Below are positions 43,836 to 52,560 of a stretch of 64,000 nucleotides of DNA, piece by piece. The notes under the pieces were generated by a model. It was not told where the DNA came from, searched no databases, and saw nothing but the letters and a program-made list of their open reading frames with translations. Source of the stretch: Bradyrhizobium paxllaeri. GTDB taxonomy: Bacteria; Pseudomonadota; Alphaproteobacteria; Rhizobiales; Xanthobacteraceae. The stretch lies in NCBI RefSeq assembly GCF_001693515.2, contig NZ_CP042968.1, positions 4,092,001 to 4,156,000 of the forward strand, in the 5' to 3' direction. How positions within the stretch are numbered: the first letter of the stretch is position 1; every line of letters begins with the position of its first letter. The position numbers were made by a program, and so were the translations under genes.

Positions 43836-44812
43836 CCCTCACCGACAGCCACCAGCCCAAGACCACTGGCGCTGCGGCAAAATCCGCCGTGTTCGTCGAC
43901 GGTGCGTCCGGAACCACGGGCCTTGGCATTCAGGAGCGCCTGCGGCTGCAGAACGACGTCGTCGTGAAGAGCATTGCTGAAGACAAGCGCAAGGATGCCG
44001 GCGCCAAGCGGGCGCTGATGGAGGAGGTCGATCTCGTCATCCTCTGCCTGCCTGACGATGCCGCGAAGGAAACCGTTGCGCTGATCGACAGCATGGGCGC
44101 ATCGGCGCCCAAGGTGCTCGACGCCTCGACCGCGTTTCGGGTCGCCGGCGACTGGACGTACGGATTTCCGGAGCTCACGTCGGACCAAGCCGACAAGATC
44201 AGGGCGGCGCGAAAAGTCTCCAATCCCGGCTGCTATCCGACCGGCGGGATTGCGCTGCTGCGGCCGCTGGTCGATGCCGGGTTGTTGCAGGCAGACTATC
44301 CGGTGACGATCAACGCGGTCTCGGGCTATTCGGGCGGCGGCAAGTCGATGATCGCGAGTTTTGAGGATGGCAGCGCGCCGTCCTTCGAATTGTATGGCCT
44401 CGGCTTCGAGCACAAGCATCTGCCGGAGACGCAGCTTTACTCAAAGCTGACGCGGCGGCCGATCTTCGTGCCGTCGGTCGGCAACTACCGGCAGGGCATG
44501 CTGGTGTCGGTGCCGCTGCATCTCGACACGCTGACGGGCAAGCCCGGTGGACCCGATCTGCACGCGGCGCTTGCGAAACGTTACGCGGGAAGCAAGTACG
44601 TTTCGGTCATGCCGCTCGAGAACGCGGCGACCAAGGGCGGGCGGCTGGAGCCGGAGGCGCTCAACGAGACCAACAAACTGGAGCTCTACGTCTTCGCCAG
44701 CGACAAGCATGGTCAGGCGGTTCTGGTCGCGCGGCTCGACAATCTCGGCAAGGGGGCCTCGGGCGCCGCGGTGCAGAACATGCGGCTGATGCTGGGGCTT
44801 GCCGAACAGTAG
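43832..44812 (+). CDS. argC: N-acetyl-gamma-glutamyl-phosphate reductase, type 2
   Basis: Reduces N-acetyl-glutamyl phosphate to the semialdehyde with NADPH, the third step of arginine synthesis. It is 326 residues. The NADP-binding GASGTTGLGIQERL and the catalytic Cys134 in SNPGCYPTGG are intact, as are SGYSGGGKSMI and the C-terminal GASGAAVQNMRLMLGL. The shortened front half and the SGYSGGGK wording mark the type 2 family found in many alphaproteobacteria. It is followed after 17 bp by a second, type 1 enzyme. Confidence 0.95.
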   Translation: MTLTDSHQPKTTGAAAKSAVFVDGASGTTGLGIQERLRLQNDVVVKSIAEDKRKDAGAKRALMEEVDLVILCLPDDAAKETVALIDSMGASAPKVLDASTAFRVAGDWTYGFPELTSDQADKIRAARKVSNPGCYPTGGIALLRPLVDAGLLQADYPVTINAVSGYSGGGKSMIASFEDGSAPSFELYGLGFEHKHLPETQLYSKLTRRPIFVPSVGNYRQGMLVSVPLHLDTLTGKPGGPDLHAALAKRYAGSKYVSVMPLENAATKGGRLEPEALNETNKLELYVFASDKHGQAVLVARLDNLGKGASGAAVQNMRLMLGLAEQ

Positions 44813-44829
44813 CCTGAAAGGAACGCGTG

Positions 44830-45882
44830 ATGAGCTCGAAGAAGAAGATCGGCATCCTCGGCGCCTCCGGCTACACCGGAGCCGACGCGGTGCGCCTGTT
44901 GGCGCGGCATCCGAGTGCCGAGATTACGGCGCTCACGGCCAATACCCATGCCGGCAAGGCCATGAGCGAGGTGTTCCCGCATTTCTTCATGCTGGACCTG
45001 CCGAAGCTTGTCGAATGGGAAAAGGTCGACTGGACCACGCTCGACGCCGTCTTCTGCGGGCTGCCGCACGGCACCACGCAGGAGATCATCGCCGCCGTCC
45101 TCAAGGCCAATCCGAAGATCAAGGTTCTCGACATGTCCGCCGATTTCCGGCTGCGCGACAAGGACACCTATGCGCAATGGTACGGCCACGAACACCGGGC
45201 GCTCGAACTGCAAGGCGAGGCGGTCTACGGCCTGACCGAATTCTACCGGGAGAAGATCGCGTCGGCGCGCCTCGTCGCCTGCCCCGGTTGCTATCCGACC
45301 GCAGTGCTGCTGGCACTGGTGCCGCTGGCGAAGGCAAAGCTGATCGACGTCGACGACATCGTCATCGATGCGAAATCCGGTGTCACCGGCGCCGGCCGCG
45401 GGCTGAAGCAGAACACGCTGTTCAGCGAGGCGGGCGAGGGGCTGTCGCCCTATTCGGTCGGCACCCACCGGCATGCGCCCGAGATCGAGCAGGAGATCGG
45501 CGTTGCGGCGGGAACGGCGGTGACTGTGAACTTCACGCCGCATCTGATCCCGATGGCGCGCGGCGAACTATGCACGTCCTATGTCAGACTCGCGGGCGGC
45601 GCGACGCCGGACGATCTGCGGGGTGCGCTGGAGAAGGCGTATGCCAACGAGCCGTTCGTGCATGTCGCCAGAAAGGGCGTGCTGCCGCAGACCCAGAACG
45701 TGCGCGGCTCGAACTACGTTCAGATCGGCGTCGTCGCCGACCGCATCAAAAACCGGGCGATCGTAATTTCCACGCTCGACAATCTGGTGAAAGGCTCGGC
45801 CGGTCAGGCGATCCAGAACATGAACCTGATGTTCGGGCTGCCCGAGACGGCGGGGCTTGAGCAGATCGCGCTGTTCCCGTGA
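44830..45882 (+). CDS. argC: N-acetyl-gamma-glutamyl-phosphate reductase, type 1
   Basis: A second enzyme for the same arginine step, 350 residues. It has the type 1 signature GILGASGYTGADAVRLL at the start, Cys154 in ACPGCYPTAV, the SGVTGAGRG loop and HRHAPEIEQE with the catalytic-type His. It ends in NLVKGSAGQAIQNMNLMFGL. GAAAGGAAC lies before ATG 44830. It lies immediately behind the type 2 gene, so the two distinct ArgC families are co-transcribed. Both keep their active-site residues. Confidence 0.95.
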   Translation: MSSKKKIGILGASGYTGADAVRLLARHPSAEITALTANTHAGKAMSEVFPHFFMLDLPKLVEWEKVDWTTLDAVFCGLPHGTTQEIIAAVLKANPKIKVLDMSADFRLRDKDTYAQWYGHEHRALELQGEAVYGLTEFYREKIASARLVACPGCYPTAVLLALVPLAKAKLIDVDDIVIDAKSGVTGAGRGLKQNTLFSEAGEGLSPYSVGTHRHAPEIEQEIGVAAGTAVTVNFTPHLIPMARGELCTSYVRLAGGATPDDLRGALEKAYANEPFVHVARKGVLPQTQNVRGSNYVQIGVVADRIKNRAIVISTLDNLVKGSAGQAIQNMNLMFGLPETAGLEQIALFP

Positions 45883-45897
45883 GGCACAGCGCTGCCG

Positions 45898-46491
45898 ATG
45901 GACGAGGAGACGCTGCAATTCTATCGCCGCAACGCCGAAGCCTATGCCTGGCGCGAGATCACCTCGCGCCAGGCGCGGCTGACGGCGTATCTCGCGCGGC
46001 TTCCGCCGAATGCTGCCATTCTCGAACTCGGATGCGGGGCGGGCGGCGACACCGCGGAAATGCTGGCGCGCGGGTTCGACGTTCGCGCGACAGATGGATC
46101 GCCGGAAATGGCCGAGCTGGCATCAAGGCGCCTCGGCCGTCCGGTCGAGACGTTGCTGTTCCACGAACTCGACGAGTTCGAGGCTTTTGATGGCGTCTGG
46201 GCCAATGCCTGCCTGCTGCATGTGCCGCGCGATCAGCTCGCGACGGTTCTTGCGCTGATCTGGCGCGCATTGAAGCCGGACGGCGTGTTCTTCGCCTCCT
46301 ACAAGGAAGGCGACGCCGGCGGCCGCGACACGCTCCATCGCTACTACAACTATCCCTCGCAGGACTGGCTGCGTGCGACCTATGCCGAGGCAGGAAACTG
46401 GAACGCGCTGTCGATCGACTGCGGCGAGGTCCGGGGATTCGATGACAAGACGGCGCCGATGCTGTTCGTGGTGGCTGAAAAAGGCCGCTGA
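45898..46491 (+). CDS. SAM-dependent methyltransferase, class I
   Basis: A 197-residue methyltransferase with SAM motif I AILELGCGAGGDTAEML, the acidic residue after strand 2 (VRATDGSPEMAELA), and the post-motif FDGVWANACLLHVP. It begins 15 bp after the type 1 argC stop, with CGAGGAG just inside the gene and none clearly before it, and probably ends the operon. Its substrate is unknown; the Tyr/Trp-rich C-terminal third (YYNYPSQDWLRATYAEAG) suggests a small-molecule or tellurite-type (TehB-like) methyltransferase. Confidence 0.85.
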   Translation: MDEETLQFYRRNAEAYAWREITSRQARLTAYLARLPPNAAILELGCGAGGDTAEMLARGFDVRATDGSPEMAELASRRLGRPVETLLFHELDEFEAFDGVWANACLLHVPRDQLATVLALIWRALKPDGVFFASYKEGDAGGRDTLHRYYNYPSQDWLRATYAEAGNWNALSIDCGEVRGFDDKTAPMLFVVAEKGR

Positions 46492-46675
46492 AGATCGACA
46501 TCCAACCCCATGATTCCAGTCGGATATTGCTCCGTTGTCTGGGGCGGCTGAATTCGCGGAGAGATGTGGCCGATGGGCTACAGCATTCGAATGCGAATCC
46601 AGTAGTAACACTGCCCAAATGCCGATCGCTGTTGCGTCGGGAAGTTCTGGGAATGCCGGACTGGGAATGCTGTAA

Positions 46676-48094
46676 ATGGAATTGAAGACGTATCTGCTGG
46701 CCACCGCGCTCGTTGGCCTTGGTTCCGCTCCGACAATCGCCGCAGACCTCGCCGCAAGAAGGCCCTACACCAAAGCTCCCGCACTCGCAGCTGTCTACGA
46801 CTGGACCGGCTTCTACATCGGCGTCAATGCCGGTGTCGGCAGCGGCCGCGATCGCTTCCAGCACGACTGGCTCGGCACCGGGGCACCCTATTCGTTCTAC
46901 GCGTCGCCGCAGGGGGGATTCGGCGGTGGCCAGATCGGCTACAATTGGCAGACGGCCTCGGTGTTCGGGCCGATCGTTTTCGGTATCGAGGCGGATATTC
47001 AGGGCGCCGGCCTCAGCGATGATCACACCAATTTCTCCGTGGTCGGCATCAACAACAGCTACAGCCAGAAGCTCGACTGGTTCGGCACCGCGCGCGGGCG
47101 CGTCGGCATCGCCAATGGCCCGGTGCTGAGCTACGTGACCGCCGGTTACGCCGTCGGCAACGTCAAGACCAGCGCGGTCGAGACGCTCGGCGGCCTCAAT
47201 GCCAGCTTCTCGACGAACCGCACCCAGAGCGGATGGGTGGTCGGCAGCGGCGTCGAGGCGGCGCTGGGCGGCAACTGGACCGGAAAGATCGAGTACCTCT
47301 ACCTCAACCTCGGCAACAAGACCGACATCTCGACGCTGTTCGCTCCGACCCCGATCAACACCGAAATCCGCGAAAACATCTTCCGCGTCGGTTTGAACTA
47401 CCGCATCGGTGGCAATTCGTCCTATGTGCCGGTCGCCGCTGCCAACTGGGCCGGCTTCTACCTCGGCGGCAATTTCGGGTCCGGCACCGGGCGTGATCGC
47501 AGCACCCTGAGCGTTCCAGCGGCGCCCATCTTCGAGAACTTCAACCTCGCGCCCGATGGCATCAATGGCGGCGTCCAGGCCGGCTACAACTGGCAGGCCG
47601 GCAACGTGGTGTTCGGTCTGGAGGCCGATATCCAGGGCAGCACGCAGCAGGACAACAAGACCTGCATCCTCACCTGCACGCCCGGGCTCTTCGCGGCATA
47701 TGATGCCACGTTGCCGTGGTTCGGTACGGTTCGCGGGCGGCTCGGTTATTCGGTCGGATCGACCTTGTTCTACGCGACGGGCGGTCTCGCCTACGGCAGC
47801 GTCAAGACCAAGATCAACACCAACTCGGTCGCCGGCCTGGTGACGCAGTCCTTCTCACACACCAATACCGGCTGGACCGCGGGCGCCGGCATCGAGACGC
47901 CGTTTACGCTGTTGGGATTGCTGGGCCCGAACTGGACGACCAAGACCGAGTATCTCTACGTCGACCTCGGTTCGAACTCGGACAACTTCATCATCGGCGG
48001 GACCCCGGCGACGGCAACCCGTTCGGTCACCGAGCACGTGTTCCGCACCGGCATCAACTACCACTTCAACTCGCCGGTCGTTGCGAAGTACTGA
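46676..48094 (+). CDS. Two-barrel Omp25/Omp31-like outer-membrane protein
   Basis: A 472-residue protein. A signal peptide (MELKTYLLATALVGLGSAPTIA) is followed by ADLAARRPYTKAPAL and two successive barrel domains. The first begins YDWTGFYIGVNAGVGSGRDR (W43) and ends GLNYRIGG near 246; the second begins NWAGFYLGGNFGSGTGRDR (W258) and ends GINYHFNSPVVAKY. Both contain the mid-domain GYNWQ, FGIEADIQG/FGLEADIQG and WFGTARGRVG/WFGTVRGRLG. The internal duplication makes it twice the usual length of the family. A GCATTCGAATGC palindrome lies upstream at 46583-46594, and a terminator follows. Confidence 0.93.
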   Translation: MELKTYLLATALVGLGSAPTIAADLAARRPYTKAPALAAVYDWTGFYIGVNAGVGSGRDRFQHDWLGTGAPYSFYASPQGGFGGGQIGYNWQTASVFGPIVFGIEADIQGAGLSDDHTNFSVVGINNSYSQKLDWFGTARGRVGIANGPVLSYVTAGYAVGNVKTSAVETLGGLNASFSTNRTQSGWVVGSGVEAALGGNWTGKIEYLYLNLGNKTDISTLFAPTPINTEIRENIFRVGLNYRIGGNSSYVPVAAANWAGFYLGGNFGSGTGRDRSTLSVPAAPIFENFNLAPDGINGGVQAGYNWQAGNVVFGLEADIQGSTQQDNKTCILTCTPGLFAAYDATLPWFGTVRGRLGYSVGSTLFYATGGLAYGSVKTKINTNSVAGLVTQSFSHTNTGWTAGAGIETPFTLLGLLGPNWTTKTEYLYVDLGSNSDNFIIGGTPATATRSVTEHVFRTGINYHFNSPVVAKY

Positions 48095-48119
48095 GCGCTA
48101 TTTCAGAGACGCCAATGAA

Positions 48120-48149
48120 AAAAACCCGGAGCCGAACTCCGGGGTTTTT
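48120..48149. terminator. Bidirectional terminator
   Basis: AAACCCGGAG pairs with CTCCGGGGTTT around CCGAA, with A residues before and T residues after. It serves the two-barrel gene and the convergent MAPEG gene. Confidence 0.9.
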
Positions 48150-48175
48150 GTTTTGATCCCGTGGGCTCGAAGGCC

Positions 48176-48574
48176 TCACACCACCTGGAAGATCGCCAGC
48201 GCCAGCACGACCTGCGCCAGGAAGCCGACGGTGAAGGCCAGCGTGCGGAACACGGGCAGGCCAAGCGTGTAGACGATCAGATGGGCGACGCGAGCCCAGA
48301 AATAGACGGCGCAGGCATAGACGGTCCATTTGGTGGAGTAGTCGAGATCGTTGAGGATCAGGACCAGCGGCGCAAAGATGATCAAATTCTCGATGGCGTT
48401 GTCGTGGGCGAACATCAACCTGTTGGCCCATTCCGCATGCGGCTTGTCGTTGCGCGAGGGGTTAGCCATCGCGCCGGAGAGACCGCGCACCTGGCAGCGG
48501 TTGATGATGTAGGGAACCCAGAGCAGCCCGGTCAAAATCACGGTCAGTGTCAGCCAGAACAATTCGCGGGTCAT
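48176..48574 (-). CDS. MAPEG-family membrane protein
   Basis: A 132-residue protein with four membrane helices. The segment MANPSRNDKPHAEWANRLMFAHDNAIENLIIFAPLVLI has the Glu-Asn pair and Arg-rich loop found in MAPEG proteins (the eicosanoid/glutathione membrane group), then VYFWARVAHLIVYTLG with the second signature. GAGGGGG precedes the ATG at 48574. Bacterial members are mostly of unknown substrate, and no partner is nearby. Confidence 0.88.
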   Translation of the reverse strand: MTRELFWLTLTVILTGLLWVPYIINRCQVRGLSGAMANPSRNDKPHAEWANRLMFAHDNAIENLIIFAPLVLILNDLDYSTKWTVYACAVYFWARVAHLIVYTLGLPVFRTLAFTVGFLAQVVLALAIFQVV

Positions 48575-48644
48575 CGGTTCCCCCTCAACTGATTTCAAAT
48601 CCCGGCGTGGGATGGCCGATTATACCGGACAACGCGAGTCGGCG

Positions 48645-50450
48645 CTATGCGCGGACCTTGACGTAGCTGCCGGGCGCGTCCTCGATCGGCGGCAGTGCCT
48701 CGGAGCCGACGGCGCGCGCGGGCACCCGCTCGGGGTCGAGGCCATCCAGCCATTGCAGCCAGTCGGGCCACCACGAGCCCTTGTGCTCGCTGGCGTTCTT
48801 CATCCAGTCGGCGAGCGTGACATCCTTGATGTTGTCGTTGGTCCAGTACTGATACTTGCCGCCTGCCGGCGGGTTGACCACGCCGGCGATATGGCCGGAG
48901 CCTGACAGTACATATCTGACCGGACCACCGAAGAACTGTGAACCGTAGAGCACCGAATCCGCCGGCGCGATGTGGTCCTCGCGCGTCGCCAGATTGTAGA
49001 CGGGCACCTTGACCTTCGACAGGTCGAGCAGCGTGTTGTCGAGCACCATGCTGCCGGAGGAGAGGCGGTTCTCCAGATAGCAGTTGCGCAGGTAATAGGA
49101 ATGATTGGCCGCCGGCATCCGCGTGGCGTCGGAATTCCAGTGCAGGAGGTCGAAGGCGGTCGGCGGCTGTCCCTTCAGGTAATTGCTGACGACATAGGAC
49201 CAGATCAGGTCGTTGGAGCGCAGCATGTTGAAGGCCATCGCCATCTTGCTGCCCTCGAGCACGCCCCGCTCTTCCATCTCGCGCTCCAGCGTCGAGATCT
49301 GATCCTCGTCGACGAACACAAGCAGATCGCCGGCATGGGTGAAGTCGACCTGCGCCGCAAAGAACGTCGCCGAGGTGACGCGCTGGCGCCGCTTCTCGGC
49401 AAGCCAGGCCAGCGTTGAGGCGAGCAGGGTGCCGCCGACGCAGTAGCCGGCAGTATGGACCTTCATCTCACCCGTCACCTTTTCGATGACGTCCATCGCG
49501 GTGAGCGGGCCTTCCTTCATGTAGTCGTCGAAGGTCTTCTTGCCGAGTTCCTTGTCTGGATTGACCCAGGAGATCACGAACACGGTGATGCCCTGGTCGA
49601 CGCACCATTTGATGTAGGATTTTTCCGGCTTGAGGTCGAGAATGTAGAACTTGTTGATCCAGGGCGGCACGATCAAAAGCGGCGTGCGCAGCACGGTCTC
49701 CGTCGTCGGCGTGTACTGGATGAGCTGCATCAGCTCGTTCTGGTAGATCACCTTGCCGGGTGTCGTCGCCATGTTGACGCCGACGACGAGATTAGACGGG
49801 TCGGACTGGCGGATGCGCAACGTGCCGCGTCCGGCTTCGATGTCTTCCGCCAGCATCTTCATGCCGCGCACGAGGTTGTCGCCATTCGAGGCCAGCGTTT
49901 CGCGCAGCACTTCCGGATTGGTCAGCACGAAATTCGAGGGTGCGATCGCGTTGGTGATCTGCTGAACGTAGAATTCGGCCTTCTTGCGCGTGTGCGGATC
50001 GACGCCTTCGGCGTTCTTCACCAGTTCCTGGGCCCACTGCGCGGTGAGAAGATAGAGCTGCAGCACGAAATCGAAGAACTGGTTCGATTTCCACTCGGGA
50101 TCCTTGAAGCGTTTGTCGCGCGGCGACGGCTCGATCGCGGGCTTGGCTTCTTCCCCGGCCATGCGGCGCGCCGCCGAGCCCCAGAGGTCGAGATAGGCCT
50201 TGCCCATTTTGGTCTGAAGATGCTCCGCGCGTTCCCGGTCCGACAGCCAGTACTCCGCGACCTTGGTGAAGGTCTTGATGACTTCACCGATTTCGCTGGG
50301 CGGCTTGTCCTTCGGTTCCCCGTTCTCGCGCGGCTTGAGATAGGCCGCGAGCGCTTGCCCGCTCGTCTCCATCGCCCTTGCGATGTTCATGGCGAATGCT
50401 TCGGCGTTGAATGTTGTCGAAGCCGGGGACTCGGTGTTGACGTCGCTCAT
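48645..50450 (-). CDS. phaC: Class I poly(3-hydroxyalkanoate) synthase
   Basis: Polymerises 3-hydroxyacyl-CoA into storage polyester on granules. It is 601 residues, in the class I range. The lipase-like box is GYCVGG with the catalytic Cys337; the Asp is in [14 protein letters not shown] and the His in [13 protein letters not shown]. The N-terminal PhaC_N domain is present (about residues 100-270). The start ATG at 50450 is chosen over a GTG three codons earlier; neither has a strong binding site. phaA, phaB and phaR are not in the window. Confidence 0.96.
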   Translation of the reverse strand: MSDVNTESPASTTFNAEAFAMNIARAMETSGQALAAYLKPRENGEPKDKPPSEIGEVIKTFTKVAEYWLSDRERAEHLQTKMGKAYLDLWGSAARRMAGEEAKPAIEPSPRDKRFKDPEWKSNQFFDFVLQLYLLTAQWAQELVKNAEGVDPHTRKKAEFYVQQITNAIAPSNFVLTNPEVLRETLASNGDNLVRGMKMLAEDIEAGRGTLRIRQSDPSNLVVGVNMATTPGKVIYQNELMQLIQYTPTTETVLRTPLLIVPPWINKFYILDLKPEKSYIKWCVDQGITVFVISWVNPDKELGKKTFDDYMKEGPLTAMDVIEKVTGEMKVHTAGYCVGGTLLASTLAWLAEKRRQRVTSATFFAAQVDFTHAGDLLVFVDEDQISTLEREMEERGVLEGSKMAMAFNMLRSNDLIWSYVVSNYLKGQPPTAFDLLHWNSDATRMPAANHSYYLRNCYLENRLSSGSMVLDNTLLDLSKVKVPVYNLATREDHIAPADSVLYGSQFFGGPVRYVLSGSGHIAGVVNPPAGGKYQYWTNDNIKDVTLADWMKNASEHKGSWWPDWLQWLDGLDPERVPARAVGSEALPPIEDAPGSYVKVRA

Positions 50451-50737
50451 ATCGGGCACACTATAGCTTCATTTCACGTTCGTCACCGCGCCGATTTGCG
50501 TCAGCGGATTTGAGTTAACCCTGTTGTTGCGCTGCGATAAAGTTTTCGTGTTGCGACACATTGCAGCCGCACCTGTTGAATTTGCTCTTTGGGCTTTAAT
50601 CGTTTCGAGCAACAATGGTTTGAACGGTTCTAGCGAAATCAACGCCCGTGGGACGGTTTGGCGTTGCAAGGCTCGTACCAGCGCATAGATACCGTCGCGA
50701 TGCGGGGGTGCGCAGGTAGTTGGGGAATTCCGGACGG

Positions 50738-51031
50738 ATGCCGGTCAATCGAACGATAAGGCTGTGGTCGACGGCCGCGCTGTTTGCGTCGGCGCTCGCG
50801 CTCGGCGGCTGCTCGACGCAGATTGCGGATATGCCGGGCCTTGGTGTGCCGGCTGACGCGCCGGAACGTCCGAAGGAAGCCGGTGGCTATCTGCCGGTTC
50901 ATGACCTGCCGCCGGATCGCAACGAGGAAGCGATGAAGCCGGCCGAGCTGGCTAAAATCCAGGCAGAATTGACCGCCGCCCGGGACCGTCAGGCGACGGC
51001 TGCGACCCCCGCGAAACCGGCCAAGAAGTGA
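50738..51031 (+). CDS. Small lipoprotein, unknown function
   Basis: A 97-residue protein. A signal peptide ends in the lipobox LALGGC, so Cys25 should be lipidated and the mature protein anchored in a membrane. The mature part is Pro/Ala/Lys/Glu-rich with a probable short helix (PAELAKIQAELTAARDRQ) and an AKPAKK end. ATG 50738 is the likely start; a TTG at 50720 is possible. It is divergent from phaC and 280 bp before the aminotransferase. Confidence 0.75.
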   Translation: MPVNRTIRLWSTAALFASALALGGCSTQIADMPGLGVPADAPERPKEAGGYLPVHDLPPDRNEEAMKPAELAKIQAELTAARDRQATAATPAKPAKK

Positions 51032-51312
51032 GGATTTGTCGCAGGCGGCTGGCGTCTCCCCGGCGTGAAGCGGCCCCAGGACCCAAACCGGAGCCAGTTT
51101 CGCCAGAAAGCACCATAAGAACTGGCGCTGCCGGGCTCCCGTGGTAAAAGAACCCAATTCAACCGCAGTGCGGGTCCAGAGCCTAAAGACCTCGCGCCTG
51201 AATTCGCTCTAAATCCTTGATTAAGCGCGATTTCTGGACGAATCCGATCGGGTTTTGTTGCGCGCGCAGGTTCCCCCGATTCTGTCCTGCCGGTTGTCGG
51301 AGCAAGGGTCCC

Positions 51313-52533
51313 ATGGAAGATTTTTACCGCATCCGCCGTCTGCCGCCTTACGTGTTCGAGAAGGTCAACCAGGCCAAGGCAGCGGCGCGCAATGCCGGGG
51401 CCGATATCATCGACATGGGCATGGGCAATCCGGACTTGCCGACGCCGCCCCATGTGCTCGACAAGCTGAAGGAGACGCTCGGTAAGCCGCGGACCGATCG
51501 CTACTCGGCCTCGCGCGGCATCAACGGCCTGCGCAAGGCACAAGCCGCCTATTACGCGCGGCGGTTTGGCGTGAAGCTCAATCCGGACACCCAGGTCGTT
51601 GCGACGCTGGGTTCGAAGGAAGGCTTTGCTAATGTGGCGCAGGCGATTACCGCGCCCGGCGACGTCGTGCTTTGCCCGAATCCGAGCTATCCGATTCACG
51701 CTTTCGGCTTCCTGATGGCGGGCGGCGTGATCCGCTCGGTGCCGTCGGAACCGACGCCGCAATTCTTCGAGGCGGTGGAGCGCGCGATCATCCATTCGAT
51801 CCCGAAGCCGATCGCGCTGATCGTCTGCTATCCCTCGAACCCGACCGCCTATGTCGCCGACCTCGATTTCTACCGAGATCTGGTGGCCTTCGCGAAGAAG
51901 CACGAAATCTTCATCCTGTCGGATCTGGCCTATGCCGAGGTCTATTTCGACGACAACAATCCGCCGCCCTCGGTGCTGCAGGTTCCCGGCGCGATCGACG
52001 TCACCGTCGAGTTCACCTCGATGTCGAAGACGTTCTCGATGGCGGGTTGGCGCATGGGCTTTGCCGTCGGCAATGAGCGGATCATCGCGGCGCTGGCGCG
52101 GGTGAAATCCTATCTCGACTACGGCGCGTTCACGCCGATCCAGGTGGCGGCGACCGCCGCGCTGAACGGACCGGAAGATTGCATCAAGGAGATGCGCGAT
52201 ACCTACCGCAAGCGCCGCGACGCGCTGGTCGAATCGTTCGGCCGCGCGGGCTGGGACATCCCGCCGCCGCAGGCCTCGATGTTCGCCTGGGCGCCGCTGC
52301 CCAAGGCCTTCGAGGGCGTCGGCAGCATGCAGTTCGCGACCCTGATGGTGGAGAAGTCAGGCGTGGTGGTTTCGCCGGGCGTCGCCTTCGGCGAGCATGG
52401 CGAAGGCTATGTCCGCATCGCCATGGTGGAAAACGAGCAACGTATCCGCCAGGCCGCACGCGGGGTGCGCCGTTTCCTTGAAAGCGGCCTTGAAACGTTG
52501 CACAACGTGGTTCCTCTCGCCAACCGGCGCTAA
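51313..52533 (+). CDS. PLP-dependent aminotransferase, AlaC/DapL-like (class I/II)
   Basis: A 406-residue fold type I aminotransferase. The substrate-binding start YRIRRLPPYVFEKVNQ and DMGMGNPDLPTPPHV, the PLP lysine in SMSKTFSMAGWRMGF, and the conserved Arg in YVRIAMVENEQRIRQA are present. It groups with the LL-diaminopimelate/alanine-glutamate aminotransferases (AlaC, DapL). Standing directly before hom, it is the gene usually annotated this way upstream of homoserine dehydrogenase in alphaproteobacteria. AAGGG precedes ATG 51313. The exact amino donor is not decided by sequence. Confidence 0.9.
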   Translation: MEDFYRIRRLPPYVFEKVNQAKAAARNAGADIIDMGMGNPDLPTPPHVLDKLKETLGKPRTDRYSASRGINGLRKAQAAYYARRFGVKLNPDTQVVATLGSKEGFANVAQAITAPGDVVLCPNPSYPIHAFGFLMAGGVIRSVPSEPTPQFFEAVERAIIHSIPKPIALIVCYPSNPTAYVADLDFYRDLVAFAKKHEIFILSDLAYAEVYFDDNNPPPSVLQVPGAIDVTVEFTSMSKTFSMAGWRMGFAVGNERIIAALARVKSYLDYGAFTPIQVAATAALNGPEDCIKEMRDTYRKRRDALVESFGRAGWDIPPPQASMFAWAPLPKAFEGVGSMQFATLMVEKSGVVVSPGVAFGEHGEGYVRIAMVENEQRIRQAARGVRRFLESGLETLHNVVPLANRR

Positions 52534-52560
52534 TTCCTTTTACTGCAGGTTCTCTCATCC

